A DNA stretch of 64,000 nt from Thermoanaerobaculia bacterium (lineage in GTDB: Bacteria > Acidobacteriota > Thermoanaerobaculia > Multivoradales > J023): NCBI GenBank assembly GCA_030431255.1, contig JAUIJL010000004.1:1-64000 (forward strand), written 5' to 3'. The notes beneath the pieces are model-generated. The model worked only from the letters and a program-made list of their open reading frames with translations. It made no database searches and was not told the origin of the DNA. Below, piece by piece: positions 1-8,521 of the stretch (positions within the stretch are counted from its first letter, which is position 1; the number at the start of each line of letters is the position of its first letter). The position numbers and the translations under genes are program-made.

Positions 1-574
1 TGCCGCCGTCGCGTCCGGGTAAATCGTAGAGGTAGTGCCGGGCACCGTCGGGGGCAACGTACATCCAACGGGTCGGTCCTTCGCTCGGGTCTGCGTCGCG
101 GTTGGGCCATCGATCGTGATCGATGAGACCCAGCCCGGACGGAAAGTCCGGGGAGTCCTCAGGGGCGTAGAGCTTGCCGAAATGGAGCTCCCAGCCCAGA
201 CCGGCGTTGCTGCCGGGATTGGCCAGGGCTAGGACGTAGCTCGTGCTGGAGGTGGGATCGGCGAAGACCTCGGAGTTGACGAAGTCCCAAACACTGGAGT
301 TGTGGACGACCTGAAATCGATAGCTCAGGCGTGGACCGACGGTGTAGGTCTGGCCCAAAGGAATGCGAACGGTGAGATTGCCCGAGCTGGTATCGACGTG
401 ATCGATCTGACCGGCTTCGAACGGCGTGTGGGGTCGGGCACCTCGAGGCGCGGCTACCGGCGTATACGCCGGCTCCACGACCAACGGTGGCGAGCCGTCC
501 GCTTCGTCGGCTCCGAACGCAGAAGGGATTATGAGAAAGACAGCACAAAGTCCAACCATCCACACATAACGCAT
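1..574 (-). CDS. RHS/YD-repeat-type secreted protein, N-terminal fragment
   Basis: An open frame runs from an ATG at 574 off the left edge of the window, about 190 codons, with a GGAG ribosome site about 8 bases upstream. Residues 1-22 form a signal peptide (MRYVWMVGLCAVF followed by more hydrophobic residues, ending SAFGA). The mature N-terminus contains HVDTSSGNLTVRIPLG, then a segment on the scheme GPRLSYRF...HNSSVWDF, and later GLGWELHFGKLY. This order is typical of the region before RHS/YD repeats in large secreted proteins, where it opens the beta-cage. The repeats themselves would lie beyond the window, so the RHS assignment rests on this leader region only. No toxin or immunity partner is visible. 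Confidence 0.6.
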   Translation of the reverse strand, partial: MRYVWMVGLCAVFLIIPSAFGADEADGSPPLVVEPAYTPVAAPRGARPHTPFEAGQIDHVDTSSGNLTVRIPLGQTYTVGPRLSYRFQVVHNSSVWDFVNSEVFADPTSSTSYVLALANPGSNAGLGWELHFGKLYAPEDSPDFPSGLGLIDHDRWPNRDADPSEGPTRWMYVAPDGARHYLYDLPGRDGG

Positions 575-740
575 GCCGGGCTCCGTTGAGGAGTCGAGAA
601 TAGAAAGATATTTCTTTCTGCAATAGCTCGTTACGAGAGCTCGCGCAGGGAATCTCTTCCGCTCAGGGTTTTGCAGATAAACGATCGAGCTGATCGAAAC
701 CGGAACACCCTAGCACGAGATTTTTCGACCCCGAGGTGGC

Positions 741-1538
741 TCAGCCGTCAGCGGATTCGAATTGCAGGCGACGTTGGAAGCGCTCGAAGAGTCGGAGGAT
801 CGGCGGGCCGCCGAGCAGGATCAACACTCCGTTGGCCATGGCGCGACCGGCGTCCCACCAGCTGGAGGTGGCGAGGTAGTAGGCGCCGAAACGGGCGGCC
901 GTCACTTTCCATACCTGTCCTGGATCGAAGCTGTGCTCCGACGCGGCGGGCGTGAGGAACGGCCATACCCAGAGGTTCATCAACGCGCCGAAGATAAAGG
1001 CGCTCAGCACTCCCCAAATCGCCAGCAGGACGCAAGCTCGGCCGTAGCGTCCTGGCATGGGGGGCAGCCAACCCGCCACCATGCCGCACCAGCCGACTCC
1101 GAACATCTGGAACGGCAACCAAGGACCGATGCCCCCAGTAAGCAGGCTGGACATCAGCATGGCCAGGGCGCCGAGCAAGAATCCGAAGTCGGCGCCGAAG
1201 GCGTATCCGCACAGGATCGGCAGCAGGAAAGAGCCGCTGGCACCCAGCGGTCCCGAGATCAGCCGCAGGCAGGCGCTGATGCCCACCAGGACTCCGAGCA
1301 GGGCCACGGATCGGGCGTCCATGCGCCGGGTTTCCAAATTGCTGACCACCACCACCAAGCATAGGGCCAAGAGACCGAAAATCAGCACCGGAGCCTGCTC
1401 GCTGCCCGCCCCCGAAGCGGCCCCCCGCCCAAGCTCACCGGCGGAAAGGAAGAGCGGTCGAAAGAGCCCCCACAGACCCAAGGCCGACGCCACCAACAGA
1501 GTCGCGGCCGAAAGCCAATCTCCCCACCGTCGGCTCAT
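741..1538 (-). CDS. cbrT: ECF transporter S component, CbrT type (predicted cobalamin)
   Basis: Integral membrane protein of about 265 residues with five or six hydrophobic segments. It is the substrate-binding subunit of an energy-coupling-factor vitamin transporter. Recognisable parts are a segment beginning ARSVALLGVLVGISACLRL, a glycine-rich GYAFGADFGFLLGAL helix, and GGIGPWLPFQMFG followed by LMNLWVWPF. These match the S component found beside duplicated ATPases and called CbrT, with a predicted cobalamin or precursor substrate. The start is placed at 1538, where ATG overlaps the cbrU stop as ATGA; an in-frame start at 1583 would overlap cbrU by 49 bases. It is the last gene of the operon. 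The family call is firm, but the substrate is inferred from the family only. Confidence 0.75.
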   Translation of the reverse strand: MSRRWGDWLSAATLLVASALGLWGLFRPLFLSAGELGRGAASGAGSEQAPVLIFGLLALCLVVVVSNLETRRMDARSVALLGVLVGISACLRLISGPLGASGSFLLPILCGYAFGADFGFLLGALAMLMSSLLTGGIGPWLPFQMFGVGWCGMVAGWLPPMPGRYGRACVLLAIWGVLSAFIFGALMNLWVWPFLTPAASEHSFDPGQVWKVTAARFGAYYLATSSWWDAGRAMANGVLILLGGPPILRLFERFQRRLQFESADG

Positions 1539-3214
1539 GCCGATTCCTCGAGGCAGGCCAAGAGCGATTGCGGGGTCAGCCATCGATCGACGCCGGTCAA
1601 AGCCACTATTTGAGGCACGAACGTGATCTCAGATGCCCGTTGCTGAGCCGCTCGACTGCCCAGCACGTCTCGCACGGTACCGGCAGCCGCGACTCGGCCG
1701 GCATCCAAGATCACCACCCGATCGGCGGTGCTCGCTACCCACTCCACGTCGTGGGTGGCGGTCAGCACGGTGATGCCTTCTTGCACCAAGGACCGCAGCA
1801 ATTCGCTGAACCTCTCCTTGGAAGCCACGTCGAGCCCACGTGTCGGCTCGTCCAGGAGCAAGAGGCGGGGCCCCATGATCACGATGGTCGCGACCGCCAA
1901 TCGTTGTCGCTCGCCGGTGCTCAGGTCTCTCGGATGCATCGGGCCGAGCCCATCGATGCCGAAGCTCGGAGCGGAGCGGCGCCAAATCTCCCGCTCCCGA
2001 AAACCTTTCAACCCGTATTGAAGCTCCTGATCGACCGTGTCGTGAAACAACAAGCGGGATGGATTTTGGGGCACGAAGCCCACCCAACGGCATAGCTCGG
2101 AAAGGTCAACCCCTCGCGGGTCCACGGCTTGATGCCCGTCCGAATGCAGCCGGATGTCGCCGCTCTGGGGGCTCAGCAAACCCATCAAACACTTCATCAG
2201 GGTCGATTTGCCGGAGCCGTTCCTGCCCATCAAAGCCGTGAGCGTGCCGACGGGTAGGGTGAGATCCACGCCGTTGAGGGCGGTTTGGCCGTGGTCGTAT
2301 TGGAATTCCAGCCCCCGAGCGACCACCGCATCGGGCGACGGGGTTTCGGAAGGCGGCTCGAGCTGTTCCTCCACGCCGCTCCCGTTCAAACCCGCCAACC
2401 GAGCCTTCAGCGAAGGCCATCGTGCATGGGACCAAGCTTGATCGAGGGTAACGGGCGGTGACTCCCAGCCCAGGCCGGAGGTCAGGTGCAGAAGGGGCGG
2501 TGCCAAATCCGAGCCGCTTAGCGCCTCCGCGGGACGGCCGAGCCGATGAGGGCCTTCGTCGGACATCAGCAAGACGCGATCTGCGCGGCCCACGATGCGC
2601 TCGAGACGATGCTCCGAGACAATTAAGGTGAGACCTTGAGCCTTGAGCGCGTCCAGGGTTCGCAGGACGTTCTCGGCGCTCTCCGGATCTAGCTGGGAGG
2701 TCGGCTCGTCGAGCACCAGGACCGCCGGTCGCAGGGTCAGAACCCCGGCCAAGGCCACCCGCTGGCGCTCGCCGCCGGAAAGGGTGTCGACCCGTCTGTT
2801 GAGCAGGTGCCCCATGGACATGCGCCCGAGCACCTCTTCGATGCGGCGGGCCATCTCGTCGGGCTCGAAGCCATGATTCTCCATGGCAAAGGCGAGCTCG
2901 TCCTCCACGTAGGACGCTACCAGCTGCGCTTCCGGATCTTGATTGACGAATCCCACCCGATCGCTCATGCCCCGGGGCCCCAAACGGACCGGATCGCGAT
3001 CACAAACCCGCACGGAGCCGCTCAGTCGACCGCCGTGGAAGTGGGGCACCAAGCCGTTGAACACCCGCAGCAAGGAGCTCTTGCCGACCCCGGACTTGCC
3101 GGCCACCAACAGCAGCTCTCCGGCATGCACATCGAGGTCGAAGCTGTGCAGAATCGGCCGCTCGGCACCGGGATAGGAGTAGGTGAGGTCACGAATTTCG
3201 ATCTGCGCGCTCAC
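1535..3214 (-). CDS. cbrU: Duplicated ECF/CbiO-type ABC ATPase
   Basis: A 559-residue protein with two complete ABC ATPase halves, the energising module of the ECF transporter. Half one has Walker A GKSGVGKSS (about residues 39-47), signature LSGGERQRVALAG and Walker B VLVLDEPTSQLDP. Half two has GRNGSGKST (about residue 330), LSTGERQRLAVA and LLLLDEPTRGLD. Both halves keep the catalytic glutamate and look active. The start is a GTG at 3214 that overlaps the cbrV TGA as GTGA, which suggests translational coupling. The fused ATPase replaces the separate EcfA and EcfA' of Firmicutes. A paired S and T component on either side makes this a dedicated rather than shared module. Confidence 0.85.
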   Translation of the reverse strand: MSAQIEIRDLTYSYPGAERPILHSFDLDVHAGELLLVAGKSGVGKSSLLRVFNGLVPHFHGGRLSGSVRVCDRDPVRLGPRGMSDRVGFVNQDPEAQLVASYVEDELAFAMENHGFEPDEMARRIEEVLGRMSMGHLLNRRVDTLSGGERQRVALAGVLTLRPAVLVLDEPTSQLDPESAENVLRTLDALKAQGLTLIVSEHRLERIVGRADRVLLMSDEGPHRLGRPAEALSGSDLAPPLLHLTSGLGWESPPVTLDQAWSHARWPSLKARLAGLNGSGVEEQLEPPSETPSPDAVVARGLEFQYDHGQTALNGVDLTLPVGTLTALMGRNGSGKSTLMKCLMGLLSPQSGDIRLHSDGHQAVDPRGVDLSELCRWVGFVPQNPSRLLFHDTVDQELQYGLKGFREREIWRRSAPSFGIDGLGPMHPRDLSTGERQRLAVATIVIMGPRLLLLDEPTRGLDVASKERFSELLRSLVQEGITVLTATHDVEWVASTADRVVILDAGRVAAAGTVRDVLGSRAAQQRASEITFVPQIVALTGVDRWLTPQSLLACLEESA

Positions 3215-4368
3215 GGGATGCCGTCCCCGAGCTCGAGCCGCTCATCGGCTGCGTCGCGGAAGCCCCACCGCAATACCCAGGGAGCGAGCACCACGGACAT
3301 GGACGGCAGCACCCGGAGATCGAACGGCGGGCTCTCTGCCAAGGGCAAGACCCCATAGCTCAAGCTCGGACCCAAGGCCAAGGCACCGAGGACCAGCGCG
3401 GCGCCCAACGACCACGCGGTGAGCCACGAGTCTCGGGCTCGCCAAACCTGACGGCGATAGCGAGTGCGTCGGCCCCGTCGGCCGAGTCGTCTCAGGGTCT
3501 CGACGAGAAGCCCCGAGCCTAACACCACCAGGACCGTGCCGATCCACCTCGGGGGCCCGAGGTCCAGGGCCAGCCATCCGCCGAAAACGGATATCAGAGC
3601 GATTAAGAGGGACCACCGAAAACCCCGTGGAGCCGGGCTCGCGGAACCGAAACCCCGGGCCTCCATGGATTCCGCCAACACCATGGCTTTCTCCAAGGCC
3701 TCGGAGAGCAGGGCCCAAATCATGGGCAAGAAATCCCGCAGCTTGCGGACCCGATGCCCGCGCAGGGCTTGGGCTTGACGGATCTCCCGTTGCGCTCGAA
3801 ACCACTGGGGCAGAAGCGCCAAGCCGATGGACACGACCGTCGCGGCTTGGTTCAGGAACGACGGCAGGCTGCGGAGCAAGAAGTAGTGGTCCACCAAGGC
3901 GTTGAAACAGGCCATCACCAACACCAACGTCACCAGGGCCGCTGCCGAGGTGAGGGCAAGGATCAGGCCTTCGAGGGTCAAGGATCCGCCGACTTGGAAA
4001 GGTGAGCTCGGCTCGGGCTGCCACGACGGCAGCTCCACCAACACGGTCTCACCACCGGTGCCGAAAAATAGATTGAAGGCCATGGAAAGGAGCACGAAGA
4101 AAGCCCCGAATCGCGCGAAGCCCCCCCACGCCTCAGCGTCCTCCGAGCCTCGCGCGACGGCATGGAAGAGCGCGCAGGCCATCACCAGACCGATCCCCAA
4201 ATAGATGGGATTCGAGGTCAAGGCCACGGGCAGAACAGCCGCCAGGCACCAAATCACCAACGAGGTGGAGTGGAAGCGGGGCTCGGCTGTGGGTTGAGCT
4301 GTGGCTTCGGCTGTGGGCTCGATAGGGGGAGCGACCGTGGAATCCGACGAAGGGCGATCCTCGATCAT
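3211..4368 (-). CDS. cbrV: ECF transporter T component (CbiQ/EcfT-like)
   Basis: About 385 residues with hydrophobic segments in both halves. It is the transmembrane scaffold joining the S component to the ATPases. The mid-region contains LFQLH-type helices and ARGFGSASPAPRGF after a long cytoplasmic helix carrying RAQREIRQAQALRGHRVRK; the latter resembles the EcfT coupling helices (Ala-Arg-Gly). The start is placed at 4368 (MIEDRPSS), where ATG overlaps the previous stop as ATGA. The frame stays open to 4734, but that stretch lies over the upstream gene and has Arg/Gly-rich shadow composition. Residues 12-30 are a short Thr-Ala-Glu-Pro repeat (EPTAEATAQPTAEP), encoded by imperfectly repeated DNA. 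Confidence 0.75.
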   Translation of the reverse strand: MIEDRPSSDSTVAPPIEPTAEATAQPTAEPRFHSTSLVIWCLAAVLPVALTSNPIYLGIGLVMACALFHAVARGSEDAEAWGGFARFGAFFVLLSMAFNLFFGTGGETVLVELPSWQPEPSSPFQVGGSLTLEGLILALTSAAALVTLVLVMACFNALVDHYFLLRSLPSFLNQAATVVSIGLALLPQWFRAQREIRQAQALRGHRVRKLRDFLPMIWALLSEALEKAMVLAESMEARGFGSASPAPRGFRWSLLIALISVFGGWLALDLGPPRWIGTVLVVLGSGLLVETLRRLGRRGRRTRYRRQVWRARDSWLTAWSLGAALVLGALALGPSLSYGVLPLAESPPFDLRVLPSMSVVLAPWVLRWGFRDAADERLELGDGIP

Positions 4369-4916
4369 GACTCCTCGTCGAGCATGGCGGCCAAACCCGC
4401 GTAACCGATGTCTTTCAGGCGGCTTGCGGACGTCGCGTGATATCCCGCTGGAGCTTGAATGCCGAGGCCTTCCACCAATCGATTCATGCAGTTGAAAAGG
4501 GCGCAAATGCTCACCGCTGCGTGCAAGGCCTGATCGTCCCAACCCACGGCGTAGACCGCGTCCGCATCCGCCGGGGTCATCCGGCTCGGCGCCGAGGTGA
4601 GCTTTTGGACGTAGCGCAAAATGGGTTTCATCTTGTCGTCCACGGACGACGAGTCCACATCCAAAAGCAGGGCCTCCAACAACCCTTCCTCCACGCCGAA
4701 CGCCTCGGCCGTGGCCGTGTGGATGCCGTGGCAATAGGAGCAGGCATTGAGCCCGGAGACGTAGGCGGCGATCAGCTCTCGCTCCCCCGGGGTCAACGGC
4801 GATTCGCCGCGCAGCAGCACCTCGTGGTAGTCCAACAGCGGCTTGGCGGTCTCGGGATAAGCACGGAGCACGTCGAGCAAGGCCGCGTCTTGCGGCAAGT
4901 TCTTTAGGAAAGACAT
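4365..4916 (-). CDS. Carboxymuconolactone decarboxylase/AhpD-like protein
   Basis: A 183-residue all-helical protein of the AhpD/CMD family, close to the 'uncharacterised peroxidase-related' subgroup. The family hallmark is visible as ACSYCHGIHT near residue 58: a CxxC pair followed by His, the redox/proton-relay site of AhpD-like peroxidases. A second family stretch is MTPADADAVYAVGWDDQA with the later IxALFNCMNRL helix. It is the first gene of an overlapping run with the ECF transporter, ending at 4365 inside the cbrV start codon. The fixed overlap suggests a shared transcript, though a functional link to vitamin uptake is not obvious. Peroxidase activity is inferred from the motif, not shown. 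Confidence 0.8.
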   Translation of the reverse strand: MSFLKNLPQDAALLDVLRAYPETAKPLLDYHEVLLRGESPLTPGERELIAAYVSGLNACSYCHGIHTATAEAFGVEEGLLEALLLDVDSSSVDDKMKPILRYVQKLTSAPSRMTPADADAVYAVGWDDQALHAAVSICALFNCMNRLVEGLGIQAPAGYHATSASRLKDIGYAGLAAMLDEES

Positions 4917-4974
4917 GTTGGTAGAGACTCGCTAGAAAAGACGTGAGTCGCCTCGATTGAGGATCAACTCTCGG

Positions 4975-5445
4975 TCAATAACGCGACGCCACCTTCATGG
5001 CTTCACGCGCTTCTTTGTTCATTTCCCGTTCTTTCGCCGCTTGACGCTTGTCGTAGAGCTTCTTGCCCTGCACCAAGGCAATTTCCACCTTGATCCGATT
5101 GCCCTTGAGGTACATCGAAAGCGGAACGATGGTGTGGCCCTTAGCCTGGCTTCTGCCCAACAGCTTGTCGAGCTCACGTCGGTGGAGCAACAGCTTACGC
5201 GGACGGTCCGGCAGGTGGTTTTCCCGATTGCCGTGGCTGTAGGGGCTGATGTGGATCCCGGACAAAAAGGCCTGATCGCCCCGGAATTCCACGAAACCCT
5301 CTTTTAGCTGCACCTTGCCCGAACGAGCTGCTTTCACCTCAGTGCCGGTCAAGGCGATCCCGGCTTCGAATCGATCGTGAATATGGTATTCGTGAAATGC
5401 TTTGCGATTGCTCGCCAAATTTCGCTTATAGATTTGTTCTGACAT
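4975..5445 (-). CDS. smpB: SsrA-binding protein SmpB
   Basis: A 156-residue protein, the usual SmpB length. It binds tmRNA and brings it to stalled ribosomes for trans-translation. Diagnostic stretches are NRKAFHEYHIHDRFEAGI, LTGTEVKAARSGKVQLKE, SPYSHGNRENH and a basic C-terminal tail beginning GKKLYDKRQAAKERE. The start is ATG at 5445 with a GAGGAG site about 7 bases upstream; the longer open frame to 5598 covers the gap and is not needed. The gene lies 58 bases upstream of the AhpD-like gene on the same strand, so read-through into the transporter operon is possible. No ssrA gene was seen in the window. Confidence 0.95.
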   Translation of the reverse strand: MSEQIYKRNLASNRKAFHEYHIHDRFEAGIALTGTEVKAARSGKVQLKEGFVEFRGDQAFLSGIHISPYSHGNRENHLPDRPRKLLLHRRELDKLLGRSQAKGHTIVPLSMYLKGNRIKVEIALVQGKKLYDKRQAAKEREMNKEAREAMKVASRY

Positions 5446-5636
5446 TAAAATCTCCTCAGGCGGACCGAGCACCGGCACGGGGTGCCGCATCCGGGGCGGA
5501 GCACCATATTGTAGCCCGGATCGGGCCGGAACCGACTCCCACCGTACAATCCCAGCCCGAAGGCCATTGAGCCCCCCACGGCGGTGCCTCTTCCCCATTA
5601 ATGCTAAAGTTCTCTCTCGATGGTGAATATTCGGTC

Positions 5637-6212
5637 ATGAAATCCCGCATTCTAGCTTTGTCTTGGTTCTTGCCGGTGGGCCTCTTTGCCCTCTGGCTCG
5701 CCGTGGCGGTGGAAGCCGCCGGTGAAGCCGGCATCCAAGACTTACGCATCAAGATTCAAGATCAGCAGGTGCTGACCACCTTCCGCTTGGTCAATGCCTT
5801 CGACGAAGACTTTCGTCGAAGGATCGAAAGCGGTCTGCCGACGGACTTGGTCTTCCGCTTCGAGCTCGAGCGCGATCGCCGATCTTGGTTCGACCAAAGC
5901 GTCGCCAGCGGTCGGTTGCAGGTGATCGCCATGTTCAACGCGGTCACCAGCGAGTATTTGGTGAATTTCAAACACGACGGCAATCTGATTGAAAGTCGGA
6001 TCGTTCGAGATCCCGACCAGCTGCACCAAGCCATGACCGAGCTGACGGACTTTCCGATTTTCTCGATCGCCGGCCGCGATCCCGACGAGCGCCTCCAGCT
6101 CAGGGTTCGCGCCGAGCTGGGAACACGGATGCTGCTCGCTTTTATTCCCCGTACTCTGGCCACGGAATGGGCCCGAACCGATCGCTTTCGGATCGCCGAC
6201 CTGGCACGATAG
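5637..6212 (+). CDS. DUF4390 secreted/anchored protein
   Basis: A 191-residue protein with an N-terminal signal or anchor helix (LSWFLPVGLFALWLAVAV) and a soluble domain that opens IQDLRIKIQDQQVLTTFRL. Later stretches such as LPTDLVFRFELERDR and the end LATEWARTDRFRIADL fit the DUF4390 family, whose function is unknown. The start at 5637 (MKSRIL) puts the signal peptide at the N-terminus; an in-frame ATG at 5601 would add 12 residues. The gene lies 51 bases before an NtrY-like kinase. DUF4390 genes are known directly upstream of ntrY-type kinases in other bacteria, so this is a conserved pair, perhaps an extracytoplasmic partner of the sensor. Confidence 0.75.
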   Translation: MKSRILALSWFLPVGLFALWLAVAVEAAGEAGIQDLRIKIQDQQVLTTFRLVNAFDEDFRRRIESGLPTDLVFRFELERDRRSWFDQSVASGRLQVIAMFNAVTSEYLVNFKHDGNLIESRIVRDPDQLHQAMTELTDFPIFSIAGRDPDERLQLRVRAELGTRMLLAFIPRTLATEWARTDRFRIADLAR

Positions 6213-6263
6213 CCGGCACCTCGACCCTCGGCCCACCCGCCAAAGACCCGCTCATTAACGACC

Positions 6264-8483
6264 ATGGACCTCCGCGAGCAGCTCCTTCGTCATCGCAAGG
6301 ACGCGCGATTCATCTTCGGCGGCTTGACCGCCTTGCTGGCTATTTGCGCCGCGGTCTACTACATGCTCCAGCGGGGGCGCGGAGTGCCCGCCGAGCTGGC
6401 CGCCAACAAGCTTCTGTTGTTCGTGCTGTGGTACGCCAACCTGATTCTGATCCTGGCGATTCTGTTGGTGTTGGTGCGCAGCTTCTTCCGCTTGGTGCTC
6501 GAGCGACAGAACCGCATTCTCGGCTCGAAATTCAAGACCAAGCTGGTGCTGACCGCGATCTCCCTTTCCATGATCCCGGTGCTGATCCTCTTTCCGTTCG
6601 CCACCAAGCTCTTGCTCGATTCCTTCGACCAATGGTTCTCCCTGCCGATCGAGGAAGTGGTCGAGCAGGCCCGGGAAACCGCTGAATACCTGACCGAGGA
6701 AATTCAGCGCAACAACCAACGGGCGGCCCGCCGGGTGCTGGAGCAAGTGATCACCTACGACCTCGGCTCCCTCGATCAACAGGTCGCTCTCCAACGGCGC
6801 CTGATCCAGCTGCGAGAGGAGCTTCAGGTGCATTATCTGGCGGTTTTCGACGACCTCGAATACATCCACGGCACCGCCGACCTTTCGGTGGGATTCCGTC
6901 GCGAGCCCAATTACCTCGGCCGTACCGACTTTCTCGAAGAAGCGATTCGCGAAGGCTCGGCTTGGCGGATTCCCGAGGAGAGTCTGGATATCGACGGCCG
7001 GCTTTTGGTTTCCGCCTTTGCCGCGCCGCGCCAAGTCGACACCGACGTCGAAGGGCCCGTGCGGCCGCGACACACGGTGGTGATCACCGGCACGGTGATA
7101 CCCAGGGATATGGCGCGCAAAAGCCGCATGTTGGTGGACGCCCATCAGGCCTATTTGCAGATGACCGTGCAGCGTCAGGATCTGCGGGCCATTTTCTTGT
7201 CGATCCTGCTGATGGTCACCCTGTTGGTGATGCTGGCGTTCTCTTCCATCGGCATGCGCTTGGCCCGGCGAATCACCGCGCCGATCCAAGCCCTTGCGGA
7301 CGGCACTCGGCGCATTTCCCAAGGCGACTTGGACCATGAGATCCAGGTGGCGGTGGACGACGAGCTCGGCGTGCTGGTGGATGGATTCAACAGCATGACC
7401 CGGGAGCTGAAGCGCAGCCGCGAGCTGGTGGAGCTGCAAAATCGTGAGCTGGTGTCCTCCAATCGACGCCAACAGGCGGTCTTTCAAAACGTCGCCGCCG
7501 GCGTGCTGGCCATCGGCCCGGATTCCGAGGTGCTCTCGTGCAACGATGCCGCCCTGGCGATCCTCGGCCAAGGCTCGGATGAGGTGGTCGGTCGACGCCT
7601 GAGCGAGGTGTGGGCCGACCCGGAGCGCAAGCGCCTGGCGGACCTATTGACCGAGGAATTCACCGCCGGTGGGCAAATGCGACGCCAAGTGCAGCTGACC
7701 ATCGGCGGCGTGTGGAAGACCCTCGAGGTCAAAGTCACCATGTTGCCGGATCCGAGCGGCCTGCCCGCCGGGGGTCGGGTGTTGGTGCTGGAGGACCTCA
7801 CGGAGCTGATCCAGGCGCAGAAAATGGCCACCTGGAACGAAGTCGCCCGTCGCATCGCCCATGAGATCAAGAACCCTCTGACCCCGATTCAGCTGACCGC
7901 CGAGCGATTGCTGCGCAAGCATCAGCTCGGAGACCCCAAGCTGGGCGAGCTGCTGGAACAGGGCGTGGAGATCATCGTGCGCGAGGTAGAGAGCCTCAAG
8001 ACCATGGTCAACGAGTTCTCCCGCTTCGCCCGCATGCCCCAACCCCGGCCTAAAAACGTTTCCCTGCCCACCCTTTTCAGTGAGCTGATCCGGCTGCATG
8101 AGGGCATCAAACCGGGCATCGAGCTGGATTTTGAGGTGGGAGAAGGGGCGGAAACCGTCTTCTTCGACCCCGAGCAGCTGCGCAGCGTGTTGATCAACCT
8201 CATCGACAACGCCATCGCCGCCACCGAGCCACCCGGCAGCGTCACCCTTCGGTCCAAGGCCGACCCGAGACGCATCGTGCTCGAGGTCGCGGACACCGGG
8301 CGAGGAGTGCCCGCCGAGGACCGAGAGCGGATTTTCTTGCCCTACTTCTCTACCAAGGGGCGCGGCACCGGCCTCGGCCTATCGATCGTGCATCGCATCG
8401 TCACCGACCACCACGCCAACATCTTCGTCACCGAAAACCCACCCCAAGGCACCGTTTTCCGTCTCGAGGTGCCGAAGGTATAA
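6264..8483 (+). CDS. NtrY-like membrane sensor histidine kinase
   Basis: A 739-residue kinase. There are three membrane helices in the first 115 residues, an extracytoplasmic region to about 305, a further helix (about 310-332), HAMP (about 333-390), PAS (about 400-510), HisKA with phospho-acceptor His533 in RRIAHEIKNPLTPIQLTAER, and HATPase_c with N box NLIDNAIAA, DTGRGVP and GTGLGLS. The layout and H-box match NtrY, which senses nitrogen or redox state and phosphorylates NtrX. No NtrX/NtrC-type regulator follows; the next gene is convergent and 38 bases away. The partner must be encoded elsewhere or be one of the receivers in this window. Confidence 0.85.
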   Translation: MDLREQLLRHRKDARFIFGGLTALLAICAAVYYMLQRGRGVPAELAANKLLLFVLWYANLILILAILLVLVRSFFRLVLERQNRILGSKFKTKLVLTAISLSMIPVLILFPFATKLLLDSFDQWFSLPIEEVVEQARETAEYLTEEIQRNNQRAARRVLEQVITYDLGSLDQQVALQRRLIQLREELQVHYLAVFDDLEYIHGTADLSVGFRREPNYLGRTDFLEEAIREGSAWRIPEESLDIDGRLLVSAFAAPRQVDTDVEGPVRPRHTVVITGTVIPRDMARKSRMLVDAHQAYLQMTVQRQDLRAIFLSILLMVTLLVMLAFSSIGMRLARRITAPIQALADGTRRISQGDLDHEIQVAVDDELGVLVDGFNSMTRELKRSRELVELQNRELVSSNRRQQAVFQNVAAGVLAIGPDSEVLSCNDAALAILGQGSDEVVGRRLSEVWADPERKRLADLLTEEFTAGGQMRRQVQLTIGGVWKTLEVKVTMLPDPSGLPAGGRVLVLEDLTELIQAQKMATWNEVARRIAHEIKNPLTPIQLTAERLLRKHQLGDPKLGELLEQGVEIIVREVESLKTMVNEFSRFARMPQPRPKNVSLPTLFSELIRLHEGIKPGIELDFEVGEGAETVFFDPEQLRSVLINLIDNAIAATEPPGSVTLRSKADPRRIVLEVADTGRGVPAEDRERIFLPYFSTKGRGTGLGLSIVHRIVTDHHANIFVTENPPQGTVFRLEVPKV

Positions 8484-8521
8484 ATCTTGGAAGAGTCTGT
8501 TGATCTGAGGTGGGCGCGGAT

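Noticed and set aside
4369-4734. N-terminal extension of the ECF T component
   Set aside because: Overlaps the AhpD-like gene; the ATGA overlap at 4368 marks the true start.
4917-4974. Cobalamin riboswitch before the ECF operon
   Set aside because: The gap to smpB is only 58 bases, too short for one, and no B12-box-like sequence was seen.
6255-7571. 438-codon open frame on the minus strand
   Set aside because: Lies wholly inside the NtrY-like kinase gene; His/Gln/Arg-rich shadow composition, no family.
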